From contig NW_020312827.1 of the NCBI RefSeq assembly GCF_003265705.1, forward strand, positions 13,618,924-13,682,923: a stretch of 64,000 nucleotides of DNA, read 5' to 3'. This document shows, piece by piece, positions 35,520 to 47,998 of this stretch. The translations under genes were made by a program, and so were the position numbers. Position 1 is the first letter of the stretch, and every line of letters starts with the position of its first letter. The notes below the pieces were generated by a model. It did no database searches and was not told where the DNA came from. It was given only the letters and a program-made list of their open reading frames with translations. The stretch is from Callorhinus ursinus (lineage: Eukaryota > Chordata > Mammalia > Carnivora > Otariidae).

Positions 35520-36260
35520 CTTTTTTAAGAAGTCAACTTTATTGAGGGACAATTTAATTTATAATAAACTGCCCGCACTGAAAGCACATGCTAGTATGTA
35601 TACATCTTTGTGAACAGCTAGTGGAGTGACCACCAGGACATCTTCATCACTACAGTTCCCTGTGCCCCTTTTGAGTCCTTCTTCTCACCCTCCACCTGAA
35701 TCCTCACGCAACCACTGATGTACTTTCTTAGTTTCACCTTTTCTAGAATTTTCTAGTAATGAAATCGTAGATAAGTATACTTTTATTTCTGACTTCTTTC
35801 ACTCAGCATAATGTTTGTGAGAATCCTAAATGTTGTTTGTATCAATAATTCATTCCTTTTTATTGCTGAGTAGTGTTCCATCTTATGGAGAAATGATTTG
35901 TTTATCCAGTCAGTGGCTGGTGGATTTTGGATACTTTGCAGTTTTTAGGTATTATGAATAAAGCTGCTTTGAACATTCTTGTACAAGTCTTTGTGTGGAT
36001 ATATGAATTCATTTCTCTTGGGTAAATAAATATCTAGGTGTGGGATCGTAGACTCCTGTGATAAGCGTATATGTAATTTTATACGAAAATGCCGGACTGT
36101 TTTCTAAAGTGGCCGTGCTAGGTTACACCCGTCCCCACAAGTCTGTAAGGTTCACATCTGGACCAGTGCTTAGTATTGTCAGTGTTTTTCATTTTAGCCA
36201 TTCCAGCGGGCATATTGTCATATCTCGTGATTTTTATTTGTATTGTTCTCCTTTTGTTTG
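35520..36260. mobile_element. LINE-1 (L1M-type) remnant
   Basis: The familiar L1 text 'tttttattgctgagtagtgttccatcttatgg', 'tattatgaataaagctgctttgaacattc', 'tacaagtctttgtgtggatatatg', 'tctcttgggtaaataaatatctagg' and 'cttagtattgtcagtgtttttcattttagcc'. It is diverged and non-coding. Confidence 0.8.
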
Positions 36261-37709
36261 AATTTTTCTTTTGAATAGTAAAACATTTCTTAGTTCTAGA
36301 GTCAACATTCTATGAAAAAATATGTTTAGTGAAGTCTCAAACTCCTTACTGTCCATCGTACCATCGAAGGTATGGCGTAGACGAGGAGGGAATACATTCC
36401 GTGTCTTTGTTAGCAAGGGGTCATGAGCAAAGAAGGGAATAGCCCCTACCTTCATAGAGTTTACATATTAGCAAGGGGGGAGGTAGATATTAATCAGATA
36501 ATCTCACAAATAAATGTAAACTTGTACCTTTGCTGTGTAGGAAAGCTACAGGGAGAAGCCTGGGGCTGTTGTGCCTGAATCTCTTCCTGGTTTCCCAAGA
36601 AAAAGACATTGTTTACGCGCTCCCTCCCTTCCTACTTGTTGCAAAATTTCTCAAGTGCTGTAACTCTAGGACCTGTAGCAACAGGCTGAGCCCTGGGAAA
36701 GCAAACTAACACCCTGCTGTTGGAACCCAGATCTCTGGTAAAGCCATGATGAGCTTTCACATGATTATTTGGCTTGAGATGAAGTCATAAAGACTTGTTC
36801 CTCACAGAGCCCTGGGTGAAACACACTTCAGTGTTTTGAAAAATATATATGGGTAACACATGATTTATATTTAATTTGTTAAAATCCCTTTTCTGTTTTG
36901 TTTTTAACATTGTGGATAATGATTCCTCGGTGATTAAAGAATGTCAGTGCTTGTTATCAGTGTTTTTTTTTTTTTTCTTGCATCTTGTAGGTTTGTTGGT
37001 GATCCCTCTCCTCCGCCCCATGAGACAGCTCATAGTTTTCAGATTTGAAACTTCAGTTTATGTTTTGATTTCCTGCAGGTCAACTTGACCTGGTACAAAA
37101 CACTGATAGTCTTCAGGATGTTAGGTCTTAAATTCTTAGAAATTTTGATTCTGTGTTATTGTTATAATAATTGAATGTAGTTACTGTGTACTCTGAAGTG
37201 TCTTAGATAAGATATAGTTTCACTCGGCTGTTCTAAAACTGGAAACTTTACTGACGCTGTTGTCCTATTTGCAATTTTGATGCACAGTTAAAGTGACTGA
37301 AATGTAATAGTCATCACTGACGGTGCGCTTTTAAAGGAAATCTACAGAGAATATTTTTAGTAACAACATACTTTTTGAGTGCTGTGATTGACTTTTCTTG
37401 TTTGAAAGCTTATTCCACTTTTAGGAAGACGAATTCTGGTCTCTCAAGGTAAACAGTATAGTAAATTATCAGGGAAGTGTTGGTGCGCCCCCCCCCCCAT
37501 CCTCTATGATTTCGGCATATTGTGGCACGTAGATTCCAAGAGTGAAATTCTAGGGTGATCGATTTTGGTTTTCATTTTGCCAGTCATCGTCCTGGCAGGA
37601 GACACTTGGCACACTCTGACCGAAGTAACTGAGGAGCATTTAATAAAGGGCTGGTTTGGCCGCACTGGACAGGGATATATGAGGAACCAGTGAGGAGGGT
37701 GCATGGCAA

Positions 37710-37769
37710 CCCCCCCCCCAGGGGGCGGGGCGATGGCTAGCTCCACCAGGGAACTCCCCCCCCCCCCCC
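37710..37769. repeat. Paired C-homopolymers in GC-rich sequence
   Basis: Runs of 10 C (37710-37719) and 14 C (37756-37769) flank a GGGGGCGGGGCGATGG segment. Confidence 0.85.
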
Positions 37770-38700
37770 AGTTCTGGAGGCGGGAAGGAAAGGGGCAAGT
37801 GCCTGGACCTGGAGGAGAAAGGAGCTGGGGTTACGGGCCCCTCCGTAGGGACTGTGGCCTTAGGAGCCAGGGGAGTACATCCTGCCCTCCTCCTCCTTCC
37901 AGCCTTCACTTCTCTTACTTGGTGGGACCAGACCGGAAGTCAGTAGGCAGGGGAGCCTGTCCGTGTGTGTGCACGTCAGTCTCCTGGGACCGGGAGCAGC
38001 GTGAGGGGCCCTGGGGCGGATGAGTACATCCAGCACCCTGAGGGACAGAATGTAGGATGGGGAGGACCAGCACGTGCCCTGAAAACCTATAGTGCATGCG
38101 TGAGCTTAGTCCTGGCCAGTCCCTGAGAGCGGCAGGGCCACTGGTGACTGGGTGGATCACTATGGAAAGTATTTTAACATCCAAGGATCTTTCTTTAAGT
38201 TAAAACACCCAGACAAACAAAGAAACCAAAAATACCTAAATGGAGTCCCAGACCCGTTTCAGCTAGGTTCTGATAGACTTCAATTTCCAGCATTTGATAA
38301 CTACTTTCCCATCACTGGAAGACAGTACAAAATCAGGGGAGATCGCTCCCAAAGAAGAGCCCACCTTCCTTACGGGGCCACCTTTGAATGCAGGAGGCAG
38401 AGCTGGCCACCCAGAGCACTCTGCGTCCCCACACGCTCTCCTTCCCTGTATGAAGCGTCTCTGCGAGCAGGGTGGCCCCTAGGGGCTCCCACGTGGGTGC
38501 AGCACAGCTGAAAGTGTCCGAGTAAGCTTGCCATCCAGGATGCCCCGCAGGCTGGAAGCTGGCCTCGGGGCTGCCACGTGGGGGTAGAAAGTGCCCCCGA
38601 GGCAGGTGCACTGTTTTGTAGTTGTTTTGGGGAAAGGCTGCACAGTTGAAACCCCCCAAGCACAACATTTCTTTCTGTTGTCTTAAAAGATTGATGACAG

Positions 38701-38810
38701 AGCGCCTGGCCAGCTCAGTCGAAAGAGCGTGCATGCGACTCTTGATGTCAGGGTCATGAGTTCGAACCCCATGGGGTTTGATAAATATAATGTTAAAAAA
38801 TACATAAATG
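38701..38810 (+). mobile_element. Carnivore SINE, short form, with well-kept tRNA-Lys-like head, sense
   Basis: The first 75 bases closely resemble tRNA-Lys(CTT). There is an A-box-like CAGCTCAGTCGAAAGAGCG, a GACTCTTGATG anticodon-arm-like segment and a B-box-like AGTTCGAACCCC (about 38759-38770). The acceptor stem cannot pair (5' gcctggc, 3' ggggttt), so it is a SINE head and not a tRNA gene. A short AT-rich tail follows. The target duplication is aaagattgatgacag (38686-38700) against aaaggttgctgacag (38811-38825). Confidence 0.85.
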
Positions 38811-39784
38811 AAAGGTTGCTGACAGTGTACATAATATGTACTTGTAAGGACATAACTCATCAGAAATGTGAACCGCGTCCTCAGTGTGGTGTGTAGATCC
38901 CACAGGCCATGTGATCCCAACCCCAGAAGTTGAGTGTGATCTGGGGCTGTGTTTGTTCTGGCAACAAACACACTCTTGGATGTGTGTGGATGATTCCAGT
39001 GACACAGTGTTAGGGAGCTTAGCTTCCTCTCATCCATTTTAGAATATGTCTGCCAAAGCAAAAGCCCTTTCTCTCCTTACTCCCTCCAAAAATTTCTCCA
39101 AAGTAGCACATGATTTTAAGAATCTCCTTCCTGCCAGGTGAATTCAGAGACCCTGGGTCCCACCTGGGGGAGGGGATGTAAACATTTGCACAAACATACA
39201 CAAGTGGTCCCACTTTGGGATTCTGTGGGTCTTGGTGCAGATGTGGGAACTCGGAACCATATGCACAGATTGGAAAACATGGCCAGCAGGCTGGGTTTTC
39301 TCATGGAGGTGTCATGGTTTGGTGGAAAGATGGAGGCAGCTCTGGGGACTGAGGCATGAATCCTGGCTGATTCTGGTCTGGGGCCAGCCCCTGTCTTTTT
39401 GGAGCCTATTTTCTTGGCTATAAACGGACTTAATCTCAGATTCCTTCATGGAGTTGTTCAGGGCCATCTGAGTGATTGATTGTTTTTGAAATTTGCTATA
39501 CAAACGGAAAGGTGTTTTGTCTGCTGATGGTCACGTACCAACAACACAAATATAAAGTCATAATAATAGGACTGGTAACTTTTGACTTTATTTCTCATCT
39601 GACGTGAATGATTCAAATGTGTGTGTATCAGAAAGCATTTGTGTGTGTGCACTCCTATTAAAGGATGTATATTACTACAGTAGATGATCCCCAGTTCATT
39701 TGGCTTCACTTAGGAACGTGTGATAGGGTTTTATTGCAACTGTCTACGTACGAGGTGATGTTTGTAGCAGACTCTCCTTTTGGT

Positions 39785-39985
39785 GGGGAGGCGTATAGGT
39801 TCCTGAGTCAGACTGCTTGCATTTGACCCGAGGCAAGTTAGTTAACCTGTCTGAACCTTAACTTCCTTACCTGTAGGGTTCTACCGCTCCCTCCATTCTA
39901 GGGTTGTTGGGAGAATTAAATATGCACGAAAAATGCTTGGCATAGAGCTTGGCACCTGTTCAGTTGTGAGTTAACGTTCATGGTT
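39785..39985 (+). mobile_element. MIR SINE remnant, sense
   Basis: 'cctgagtcagactgcttgc', 'gcaagttagttaacctgtctgaacc', 'agggttgttgggagaattaaatatg' and 'cttggcatagagcttggcacc' follow the MIR consensus. Confidence 0.82.
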
Positions 39986-40309
39986 GTTCTGTCGCTCCTA
40001 CCACTACCATCACCACCACTACTCAGATGTTCGGGGGTACCCCGAGTTTCAGGTTGGACTGATATTTAGGCCAAGTGACTCAGCAGTATACTGGGTGAAT
40101 TAAATTTTTTTGTGTGTAAAATTTCCATGGTTAATCAAGAGCTGGCTGTTTTGGGGAACCTTAACGGATCATTGTGGCATGGTCTGAGACTGGTGTCAGG
40201 GCACCTAGCTTTCAGACCCCCTCCTTCCCCCTGCCGGTGGGGAGGTCCAGAATACTGGCTACAGGTGCCCTTACTGAGATCCCTTTCAGGACTCATGAAA
40301 TGGTGGTCA

Positions 40310-40339
40310 GAGAGTGTAAAAGTGCTCTTTTACACTCTC
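40310..40339. repeat. Perfect 13-bp inverted repeat with 4-nt loop
   Basis: gagagtgtaaaag (40310-40322), loop tgct (40323-40326), cttttacactctc (40327-40339). The stem pairs without mismatch. No mobile element of known family surrounds it. Confidence 0.95.
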
Positions 40340-41615
40340 CAATGAAACGTGCCATGTAAAGTGTTTGTTAAACCGGAGATTTTCCCCTTATGCCATGTAA
40401 ACGGGTAACTCCTAACCCTTGGCCGACTTTCTCTCTCATTTGCTATCATGTCGCCTTGTGTAATGTGTCAGTTATTAACCTGATGAGCTTCTGGTTCAGT
40501 CTCTGGAGGGCTGTTTTTTGTGTCCTGTGCCTCAGGCTGTAGTGAGTTCTCAGGCAAGCTGAGAAGTGTGCAGACACAGGTGCCCTTATGGCCCTGTACC
40601 ATTCTTGGGGGGATCACTGTGCTGGTAGCCCACATGAATTCCCAGAATGAGCAGGGCCCCTCCAGGTGACACACGTCGGAGTATCACCGAAACTCTGCGA
40701 TTTGCGTAGCTATGCAGATACGGAGGTGGGCCACCCCCACCTTCTGTGGAACCTCACGGGAACACAGATGTCAGGAAGGACCAATGTGATTTGCCTTGGC
40801 AGGACTCTGAAATTGGCCTCGAGGACACTCTGTGTGAGGCCAAGGGGGAGGGTTTAGACACCCTTGTGCCCTGGCTCTAGGCAGCTGCGGGTCAGGTCGC
40901 TCAGCCTTCGCCACCGTTTTCATGTGGTTTCACATGGTTCCTAGGGTCCAGGTCAGCTTGTCTTTTGGGGTAGATTCTGTTCCCTTAAATGTTTCCCTTA
41001 GTGCTGATCACAGGATTAGTTCATTCTCCCGCTAGGGCGCTGGGAAGCCTCAGTTCCTTTGGAATTCTAGATTTACCTCTTCTTACCCGCGGGTTTCCTG
41101 ACACCCCTCCCCCACCCCCAACAAATTTGGCCTTGCCCTCTACTCCTGAAGGCTCCGTCCCGATCTTGACTAGCGCCTACAGTGTCATTTGCTCCTTGTC
41201 ACTTCTCCCACCTGGGTCGGGGCTGGTTTCACATTTGTGTCTGCTGCAGACATTACCACGTCAGGCTGTGCGCAAACACCATTTGTTGAAAAGGATTGCC
41301 TCTGCTGCTATAGTCGTGCTGAAATTGAAAGGTGCTGGAAAGGCAATCTCTCCCTCCAAGGGGGCCGAGTTGGTTGTAGCAAGATGCTGCAGCCAAAAGC
41401 TGGATTCCCAGCCTCCGAACCCCAGCACAGGCCGCTTGTGTGGACCATGAGAGAGACTGGTGAAGGGTTGGGTCCGTGGCCAATGACCACCCCTTACAAA
41501 GCAAACATAACGAACAAACCAGTAACCCAGGGAGCCTGTTTTCCTGAGAGAGAGGGTTTTTATGATTTTTTTTTTTTTAAATAAAAGGTCATCACTGTCA
41601 AGTTCAAACCCAGTA

Positions 41616-41629
41616 CCCCCCCCCCCCCC
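41616..41629. repeat. C-homopolymer (14)
   Basis: An uninterrupted run of 14 C. Confidence 0.95.
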
Positions 41630-42024
41630 GCAGCAACAGTAACTTTTACCTAGCCAGGTACCTTCAACTTTTAGTTACGGAAGTAAGGTGATCAAATTAT
41701 ATGTGCCAATTAGATAAGATCATATTGGAACATTTAAAAATAGATGAGTAACTACTGACAACGAACAGATAAAGTGGCACGAGGTGGGCCAGATGTAATC
41801 CAGCCGAGGGTGTCTCTGTCTGTCAGACGCACATGTGCCTTTATTACTCTCCATAAAACTTTATTGTGTCAGTTATCATTTGCAGCATCTGAATCACTTT
41901 AAAGAAAGTAGAGGTACTGGAAAGAGTGCAGGCTCACCCCCAAACTAGAATTGGCTGTCATCTTTCCCCTCCGCACTTCAAACTGTCTGTTGATAAAAGT
42001 CCCTTTACTGGGTCTTGAACTTTT

Positions 42025-42219
42025 TTTTTTTTTTAAGATTTTATTTATTTATTTTAGAGAGAGCTGGGGAGGGAGCAGCAGAGGGAAAAGAACAAGCAGA
42101 CTCTGCACTCACTGAGTGCAGAGCTTGGAGCCTGACATGGGGCTCCATCCCACAACCTTGAGATCATGAGCCAAAATCAAGAGTGTGACGCTCAACTGAC
42201 TGAGCCACCCAGGAGCCCC
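42025..42219 (-). mobile_element. Carnivore SINE, antisense
   Basis: Antisense SINE with poly-T, AAGATTTTATTTATTTATTT, a diverged middle and ACTGAGCCACCCAGGAGCCC. The target duplication is tgggtcttgaacttt (42009-42023) against tgagtcttgaacttt (from 42220). Confidence 0.9.
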
Positions 42220-44467
42220 TGAGTCTTGAACTTTTAAAATAACTGAGTTTCTATTTCTGTCAATGCGATAAAGGGTAAATTTACCTCCCTTGGTGTCTGT
42301 TCGCTTTAATAGATAAAGTTTGCCTTTTAAACTTAAAAAAGTGAAAAGGCAATCTTATATATGTCTTTTATTCTACCATGTGTCCTCTTTGTAATTTGCT
42401 TATGCAATTTTTATTTTAAGATTGCGGGTACGATACGAACAACTGTTATTAAAAAATTATAAAAAGGAATATATCTACATCTTGGACAGCTTTATCACAT
42501 CAGTGTACATTGTTTCATATTAGATGACAAATAAAACCTACATTTGCATATCTTTGTTTCTATAATAAAGTTGTTAGCAGTTAGACGGTCATGAAGAATT
42601 TACTTATCCATATATTGTGTGTGTCAGGAAGAGCACACAGTATCTGGAATTCATTTGAATTCACCTCTTTGAAGTGCTATAGGCTGGCTGTCATTAAAGT
42701 GTATAAAAAACCAGCTTCTTACACTTCCTGTGTGTTTTATAAGTGCTTGAAAGTTTTTGAAACTTCTCTGTGCCCATACTCCTTCTCAGCCTGCCCAGGT
42801 AACATGGTGAGCTTTCAGGTCCGGGAGAATAGTTAACCCTTATCTTCTAACCGTCCCCAAAGCACATCTAGATGGGTGAAACGAATTTGGAAGAATCCCA
42901 AGATTTAGTTGGATAAAAGCGGTGATTTTGCAGATGCCAATTGTTTGGCTTTCTGATATAGAGCACGGGGGGGGGTGTGGGGGTGTTCTGTGTGTGCGTC
43001 TGTGTGGGTGTGCGTGTTCCCTTTTCTTTACTAGAGATCGCCAGTGTAGAGTTTGACAGTATCTATCCGTAAATATATTTCAAATGTTTGGTGATCATTT
43101 TAGTTTTGATTGATGTTAGTGCACTAGCTCCCGCCTGCGTTTGGCAGTTGGTAAACGGCAATCAGGAGAGTACGAGAAATAACTCATTTCAACCCAGACA
43201 CTTGCTGGCTCTGCCCGCCTTTGTGGGTGGACACGCTCCAGGTTTGCCCCCAGCGCCGCCCCAGTGAAACCGGACTGATGGGTGGTGGAGGGCAGGAGAG
43301 CAAACGACTGCATCAAATAGCAAATGCCCAAGTCGCGAATGAACTGAGGACAGATTCCTGCAAAGCGGAGCCCTGAGAAACTCTGATGAACGGGTTTCCT
43401 GTAGCAGTGTCCACCCACTTCGCCACACCTGGTTTTTCCTAGAGATTAATTTGGTTTTAAGGCAAATCTTGGGTTGATTTTGGTTTTATTTTGGTGTGAA
43501 TGCAAGGACGGGATTGATTTTCCTGGAGTGACTAAGACGCACGGAACCTGCTCAGCGTCTCCACTGCAGATGAAGCATTTACCCTGTGCCTACAACCAGT
43601 GCTTGCCTACCTGTCCCTGCTGCATTCCCTTGCCCCTCATCCGTGGATGCTCATGAAGGAAGGGGGTGTTACGAGATAGCCAAGGTGCACCCCTGACAGA
43701 GCTGTGGGGCGCTAGAACCCCACCACACAGCTCACATCTCTAAATATTGTGCAAGTGACGTCTTAATCATTTCCATCTTTTGGAACATGTCTATAAAATA
43801 ATAGCAAGACAGTTGGAGAATTGGGGGTGATTTCGTATCTGATATTCAGAGGACACCTTGTTCAGCGGCTGTGATTAACAGGGGCTCTGTTTCCAGCTCC
43901 CGATGCTAGAGGGCTGGCGGGGTCCTCCCTGCCTGCAGGGGCCCCTCCTCAGGATGGAGAGAGACTGAGGCAGGCACATGGGCTGGGGACTTGAGTGAAA
44001 CTTCTGTCTGGACCAGGGATGTAATTTCTCTTTTTTCATCCCTCCTCCTTTTGGGGGAAAAAAAAGGAGAGAGAGGAATGGGGAGAGCATAGTGTGGCAT
44101 TAAAAACAGGGCCACACCGCGAAGTTGTTAGGGAAATCCAGGTGTCTGATGTGACTTCTTTCTTTAAAATCTTTCTTCTGGAGTAACTGTCTGTTTTGTT
44201 GCGGGGAATGAACAATGATCTATCTAGATAAAAATTCTTTATGATCAGTTTTGTTCTTTCTCCTTCTCTCTCTCTTTCATGTACTTGGCTACTTCCTCAG
44301 ATCATTTTCTTAATATTTAAAATTCAGAAATCCCCCTTGATGTCTTTACATTATAAATGACAGAATTTTAGAACAAAAGGGGCCTTTAGGAATCACTCAC
44401 TTGCCAAGCATTTGGGTGGGGTACAAGGTCATTGTCATTTGTTAGCATAAGCATAACTTTTCTCTGT

Positions 44468-44469
<2 letters not shown>

Positions 44470-44493
<24 letters not shown>
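44470..44493. repeat. (CT)n microsatellite
   Basis: About 12 CT dinucleotides, not attached to a SINE. Confidence 0.9.
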
Positions 44494-44498
<5 letters not shown>

Positions 44499-44544
44499 CT
44501 AGTATTTCCCAGCTTCTCCTGTGACTTCCTTTCACAGAGAGGAG

Positions 44545-44735
44545 AATTGAATTGATTAAACACCTTTTACATGCTGGGTACAGTGTTAGGTACATTCTGT
44601 GCGTGACCACATGTAAGCCTGGCATGACTCAGAAAAGATAGTATTACGTCCAATACAGAGGTGAAGAGGCTGCCGGTCTAAGAGAAGTGGTTTATTTCCA
44701 GTAACACAGCAGGGTAGTCGTGTAGACCAGAACCA
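44545..44735 (-). mobile_element. MIR remnant, antisense
   Basis: 'ttttacatgctgggtacagtgttaggtac', 'ccaatacagaggtgaagaggctg' and 'ccagtaacacagcagggtag' follow reversed MIR. Confidence 0.7.
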
Positions 44736-45007
44736 CGTAGGTCGAGCCCTTTGTTGCTTGGGAGCCACATGTGGGATGCATTCTGGAACGTTCCCCAGGA
44801 AAGCCCTGGCATTGCGTCTGGCGCCTCTCATGGGCACATGGGCGTTATTTGCCCTTCACCATCTTGATAGGCCCGGGGAGTGCAAACACAAGGGAGCGAG
44901 ACTGGGGTGGGGTTGAGGGGCTTGGAGGGAAGGGGAGGGGGCTGGTGAGAACTGTCCCTAAGGGGTTGCATGTTCCAGCGGGGGGGAGGAGGGGCTGGCT
45001 GAGGACC

Positions 45008-45023
45008 GCGTGTGCGTGTGCGT

Positions 45024-45055
<32 letters not shown>
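45008..45055. repeat. (GTGTGC)n/(GT)n microsatellite
   Basis: Four or five GTGTGC hexamers lead into a pure GT run, a compound microsatellite. Confidence 0.95.
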
Positions 45056-46539
45056 ACAGTGTTAACACCTTCCTCCCCTGCACAGCTCATCTCTGTCCTC
45101 TGTTGTCCCGTAGCCCTTTGGTCAGCTTGTGCAGTCTTTCAGAGTTGCTTATTGTTTGTCTTCCTCTGGAGGTCCTGTGCCTGAAAAAGTGGATCCTGTC
45201 TCTATGTCATGGTGTGTCATGGCAACAAGTGTTAAATGACCTGCTTCAGAACGAGACCCAAGGGGCATTCTTTTGTTAGGCCCAGGGAAGTTGGAGCGGG
45301 TTTGTGACCTCTTGGAAGTTCCGATTCAGCCTGGTCTAGGGGCTGAGGATGGGTTTTCTGGGGAAGGAGGGAACCTGCCACCATGGGGGTATCAGCACCT
45401 GCCGGCCCCTCCCCCAGCCCCCAGCCCTCCCTGCTGCCCTCCCTTTCTCCTTCCTTTAGGTCAACTTGACCCTGGGGAGCCTGAGCAGGAGCCAGCTCCT
45501 GAGTAGAGGAGGAGCCCGCTGGGGCGGGAGGCGGGAAGGCGGGAAGGCGGTGGGAGCCTGTAGGAGGAGCTCTTTCCAGAAGATTTTAAGCCCGCCCTCC
45601 AGATCCTGGGAAAACTTTCTGTATGTTGGGTTAGAATGGCAACTTGATGAAAAATGTCAACACCCTCCCCCACCCCCCGCCAATCTATAAAAGCTACAAG
45701 TGTCTTTTGATGCACAGTGAGTGGGACACTGAGAAGGAGATGGAGAAATGAAGGCCCACATACCTTAACAAATCTATAGCAACACATTCTCCCAAAGCAT
45801 ATGGTTTGATTTAGTCTGTGGTATGATTTAGTCTGACCACCTAATTTATAGAGGAGAAAATTGAGACCCAGAGACCTACCTAGTGAGGTGCAGCTCAAAG
45901 ATTATGTATTCTTAATACTGATGGGCTTACTTATCCCATCTGTACCTTCTCCTCTTCCGTCTCCCCGCTCATCCTCCTTTAATGCCTTGAAGCACTTAGG
46001 TCATCATCAGTACCCCCTCCCCAATCTGACAGGACCAGCCCAACTCTCTTAGCCCCTGAAGACTCCCTACCTGGTTTTAGGTTCCCAGAACTGCAAGAGC
46101 TTTGAGTCCGAACCCCAGGTTCAAGTTATCGAGCTGTGGGGTGGGGGGCAGCTAACGATGGGCTGTGTTTTTTGTAAATCAGGTATTCTGGAAGCACAGC
46201 ATGCCTGTCCTTCATGCCTGTGGAAGGTCAACAAAGACCGCATTGCCCTCCATGAATAAAATATTCATTTAAGAAGAGGTTGACCATCCCCAGCTGTTGA
46301 AGAATCAGTTGATGTTAAACCAGCCCACCTTAGATCCACCTTTCTGCATCCCTGAGCTTCTGCTATAAAGGTGGGGGTCAGCAAGCCTACAGTGGAGGGA
46401 AGAGGGGGCGTATGTCCAGGAAGGTCGTTCAAGTACCTTGATCAGCGGTTCTTAATTCATGGATATCTTGAAGGTTATATGTTCAGATGAGCACTGGACT
46501 CCCTCCACCACCCCCCAATCTTTGACCTAGTTAGTTGCT

Positions 46540-46950
46540 CAAACCAAACCATTCTTCATCTTTCTTCTTTACCTGTCACTCCCAATCCATTGCCAGGTCC
46601 AGTTGGTTCAGAATACATCCTAAAGCTGCCCTTCTTCCTCCTCTTCCTGCTGCCACTTGGTCACCTCAAGCCTGGACTGTGGCATCAGCTCGTAACGGAC
46701 CTCTGCAGGTCTTCTTACGCTTCCAAACCATTTATTCCTATGGCGGCAGGTCCCTGCCTTCTAACTCATGAATCATTGTTTCCTTCACGGCAGGTATTCC
46801 AGTCTGTAGGATCTTGCTTATTTATTTCTTTGCTTACTTACTTGCTGTCTTCTTCCCCCTCTAGAATCCGAGCTTCAAGAGAGCAGCGCCTTTTTGTATT
46901 GGTTTGTATTTACTAGCGTCACCCCCATGGTGCCTGGCATGTCGCGGGGA
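46540..46950 (+). mobile_element. L2 LINE fragment, sense
   Basis: 'cactcccaatccattgccaggtccagttgg', 'acatcctaaagctgcccttc' and the terminal 'catggtgcctggcatgtcg' follow the order of the L2 3' region. The middle is diverged. Confidence 0.6.
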
Positions 46951-47186
46951 CCATATGGAGGAGGGAATGAACAAGGGTAGGTGGTGTTGGAAGCACCCTC
47001 AGAAATGGCAGATCAGAAACATCGAGAAGAATCATTTCAGATGATGCACCAAGAACACCTACCCAGCTCTCCACTCCATTTTGACCTGGGTTCTGCCTCA
47101 TCAGCCCCGTTCCCCCAGCATGGGGTATCATGATGAGTCTTCCCTTACTGCTGGAAATGGGCTTTATCCCTCAGAAGTGATGGGGC

Positions 47187-47208
47187 GGGGGGGGGGGGGG
47201 GGGGGGGG
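47187..47208. repeat. G-homopolymer (22)
   Basis: Twenty-two consecutive G, the longest homopolymer of G or C in the window. It could form a G-quadruplex. The exact length is unreliable in sequencing. Confidence 0.9.
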
Positions 47209-47891
47209 AGGAAACCATTGTCCTAGACCTAGCATGTACCACACGTCCTTGACCCAGAATCCACATACAGAGTGTATGTTTCCTTGTGATCCAGTATGCA
47301 CCCACGTACATGTGTACACACACGCGCACATTCACAAAATGCCACTCCAGTACAATGTTGTGTGTTCTGGTCTGTGTGATTCTGTTCTGTTCCACGAAAA
47401 CCGTGCTGGCTGTGCCTTGTGACTTTGATTTCATGACCCATTAACGTGATAGCCCACAGTTCGAAAGTCATCTTTAAAATTTGGTACTCATCCTCAGGAA
47501 TTCACAAACCTAATGCAGAGCCCCCCAGCGAAGACCCCTACCTACGGCAGGCTGATGGAGGAGGTGCTGCGTGCGGGGACGGGAGAGATTCACGTGCTAG
47601 AACCGTCTCAGGAAAAAATGTTATCGTTACAAGTTAGATTTAAGACTTAATTTAGTTGTTGTTTTATCTCCAGTTTTTTTAACCTTTCCGACTAATCAGT
47701 TCTTTCTACAATATAGGCTTCCTCTTGTGTACTGATGTTTTTTATTGCTAACAAGGAGCTGTCTATTATTCTCCAGGTGCTTTTTAATTAAAACACAAAA
47801 CTTGGCCTCATCCATATGTTCTTACTCAATTTATTTCTCTTATTCCTCTCCTTTTCACATTGTTTTTTTCAAGCTATATGTGTGTGTGTGT

Positions 47892-47998
47892 GAAAGATCT
47901 TCAGAGACACATTTCCATCTTTATATACATGTATATGTATACATGTCATCTTCAACAATATCTATACACAGAAATGTGTCTCTGAATGAAGATCTTTC
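47892..47998. repeat. Long inverted repeat (24-bp stem, 55-nt loop)
   Basis: The left arm is 47892-47915 and the right arm 47971-47998. The arms pair perfectly over 24 bp (13 bp next to the loop, 11 bp outside), with one 4-nt bulge (gaat, 47984-47987) in the right arm. The loop at 47916-47970 is AT-rich and contains a smaller palindromic stretch around atacatgtatatgtatacat. A GT run lies just before the left arm. No known element family was recognised. Confidence 0.9.

Noticed and set aside
38701..38775. A functional tRNA-Lys gene
   Set aside because: The acceptor stem does not pair and an A/T tail and target duplications show it is a SINE.
38333..39061. 242-codon antisense open frame
   Set aside because: It runs through a SINE and unrelated intron DNA, has low-complexity composition and no recognisable domain, and shows no splice or promoter context. 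Chance frame.
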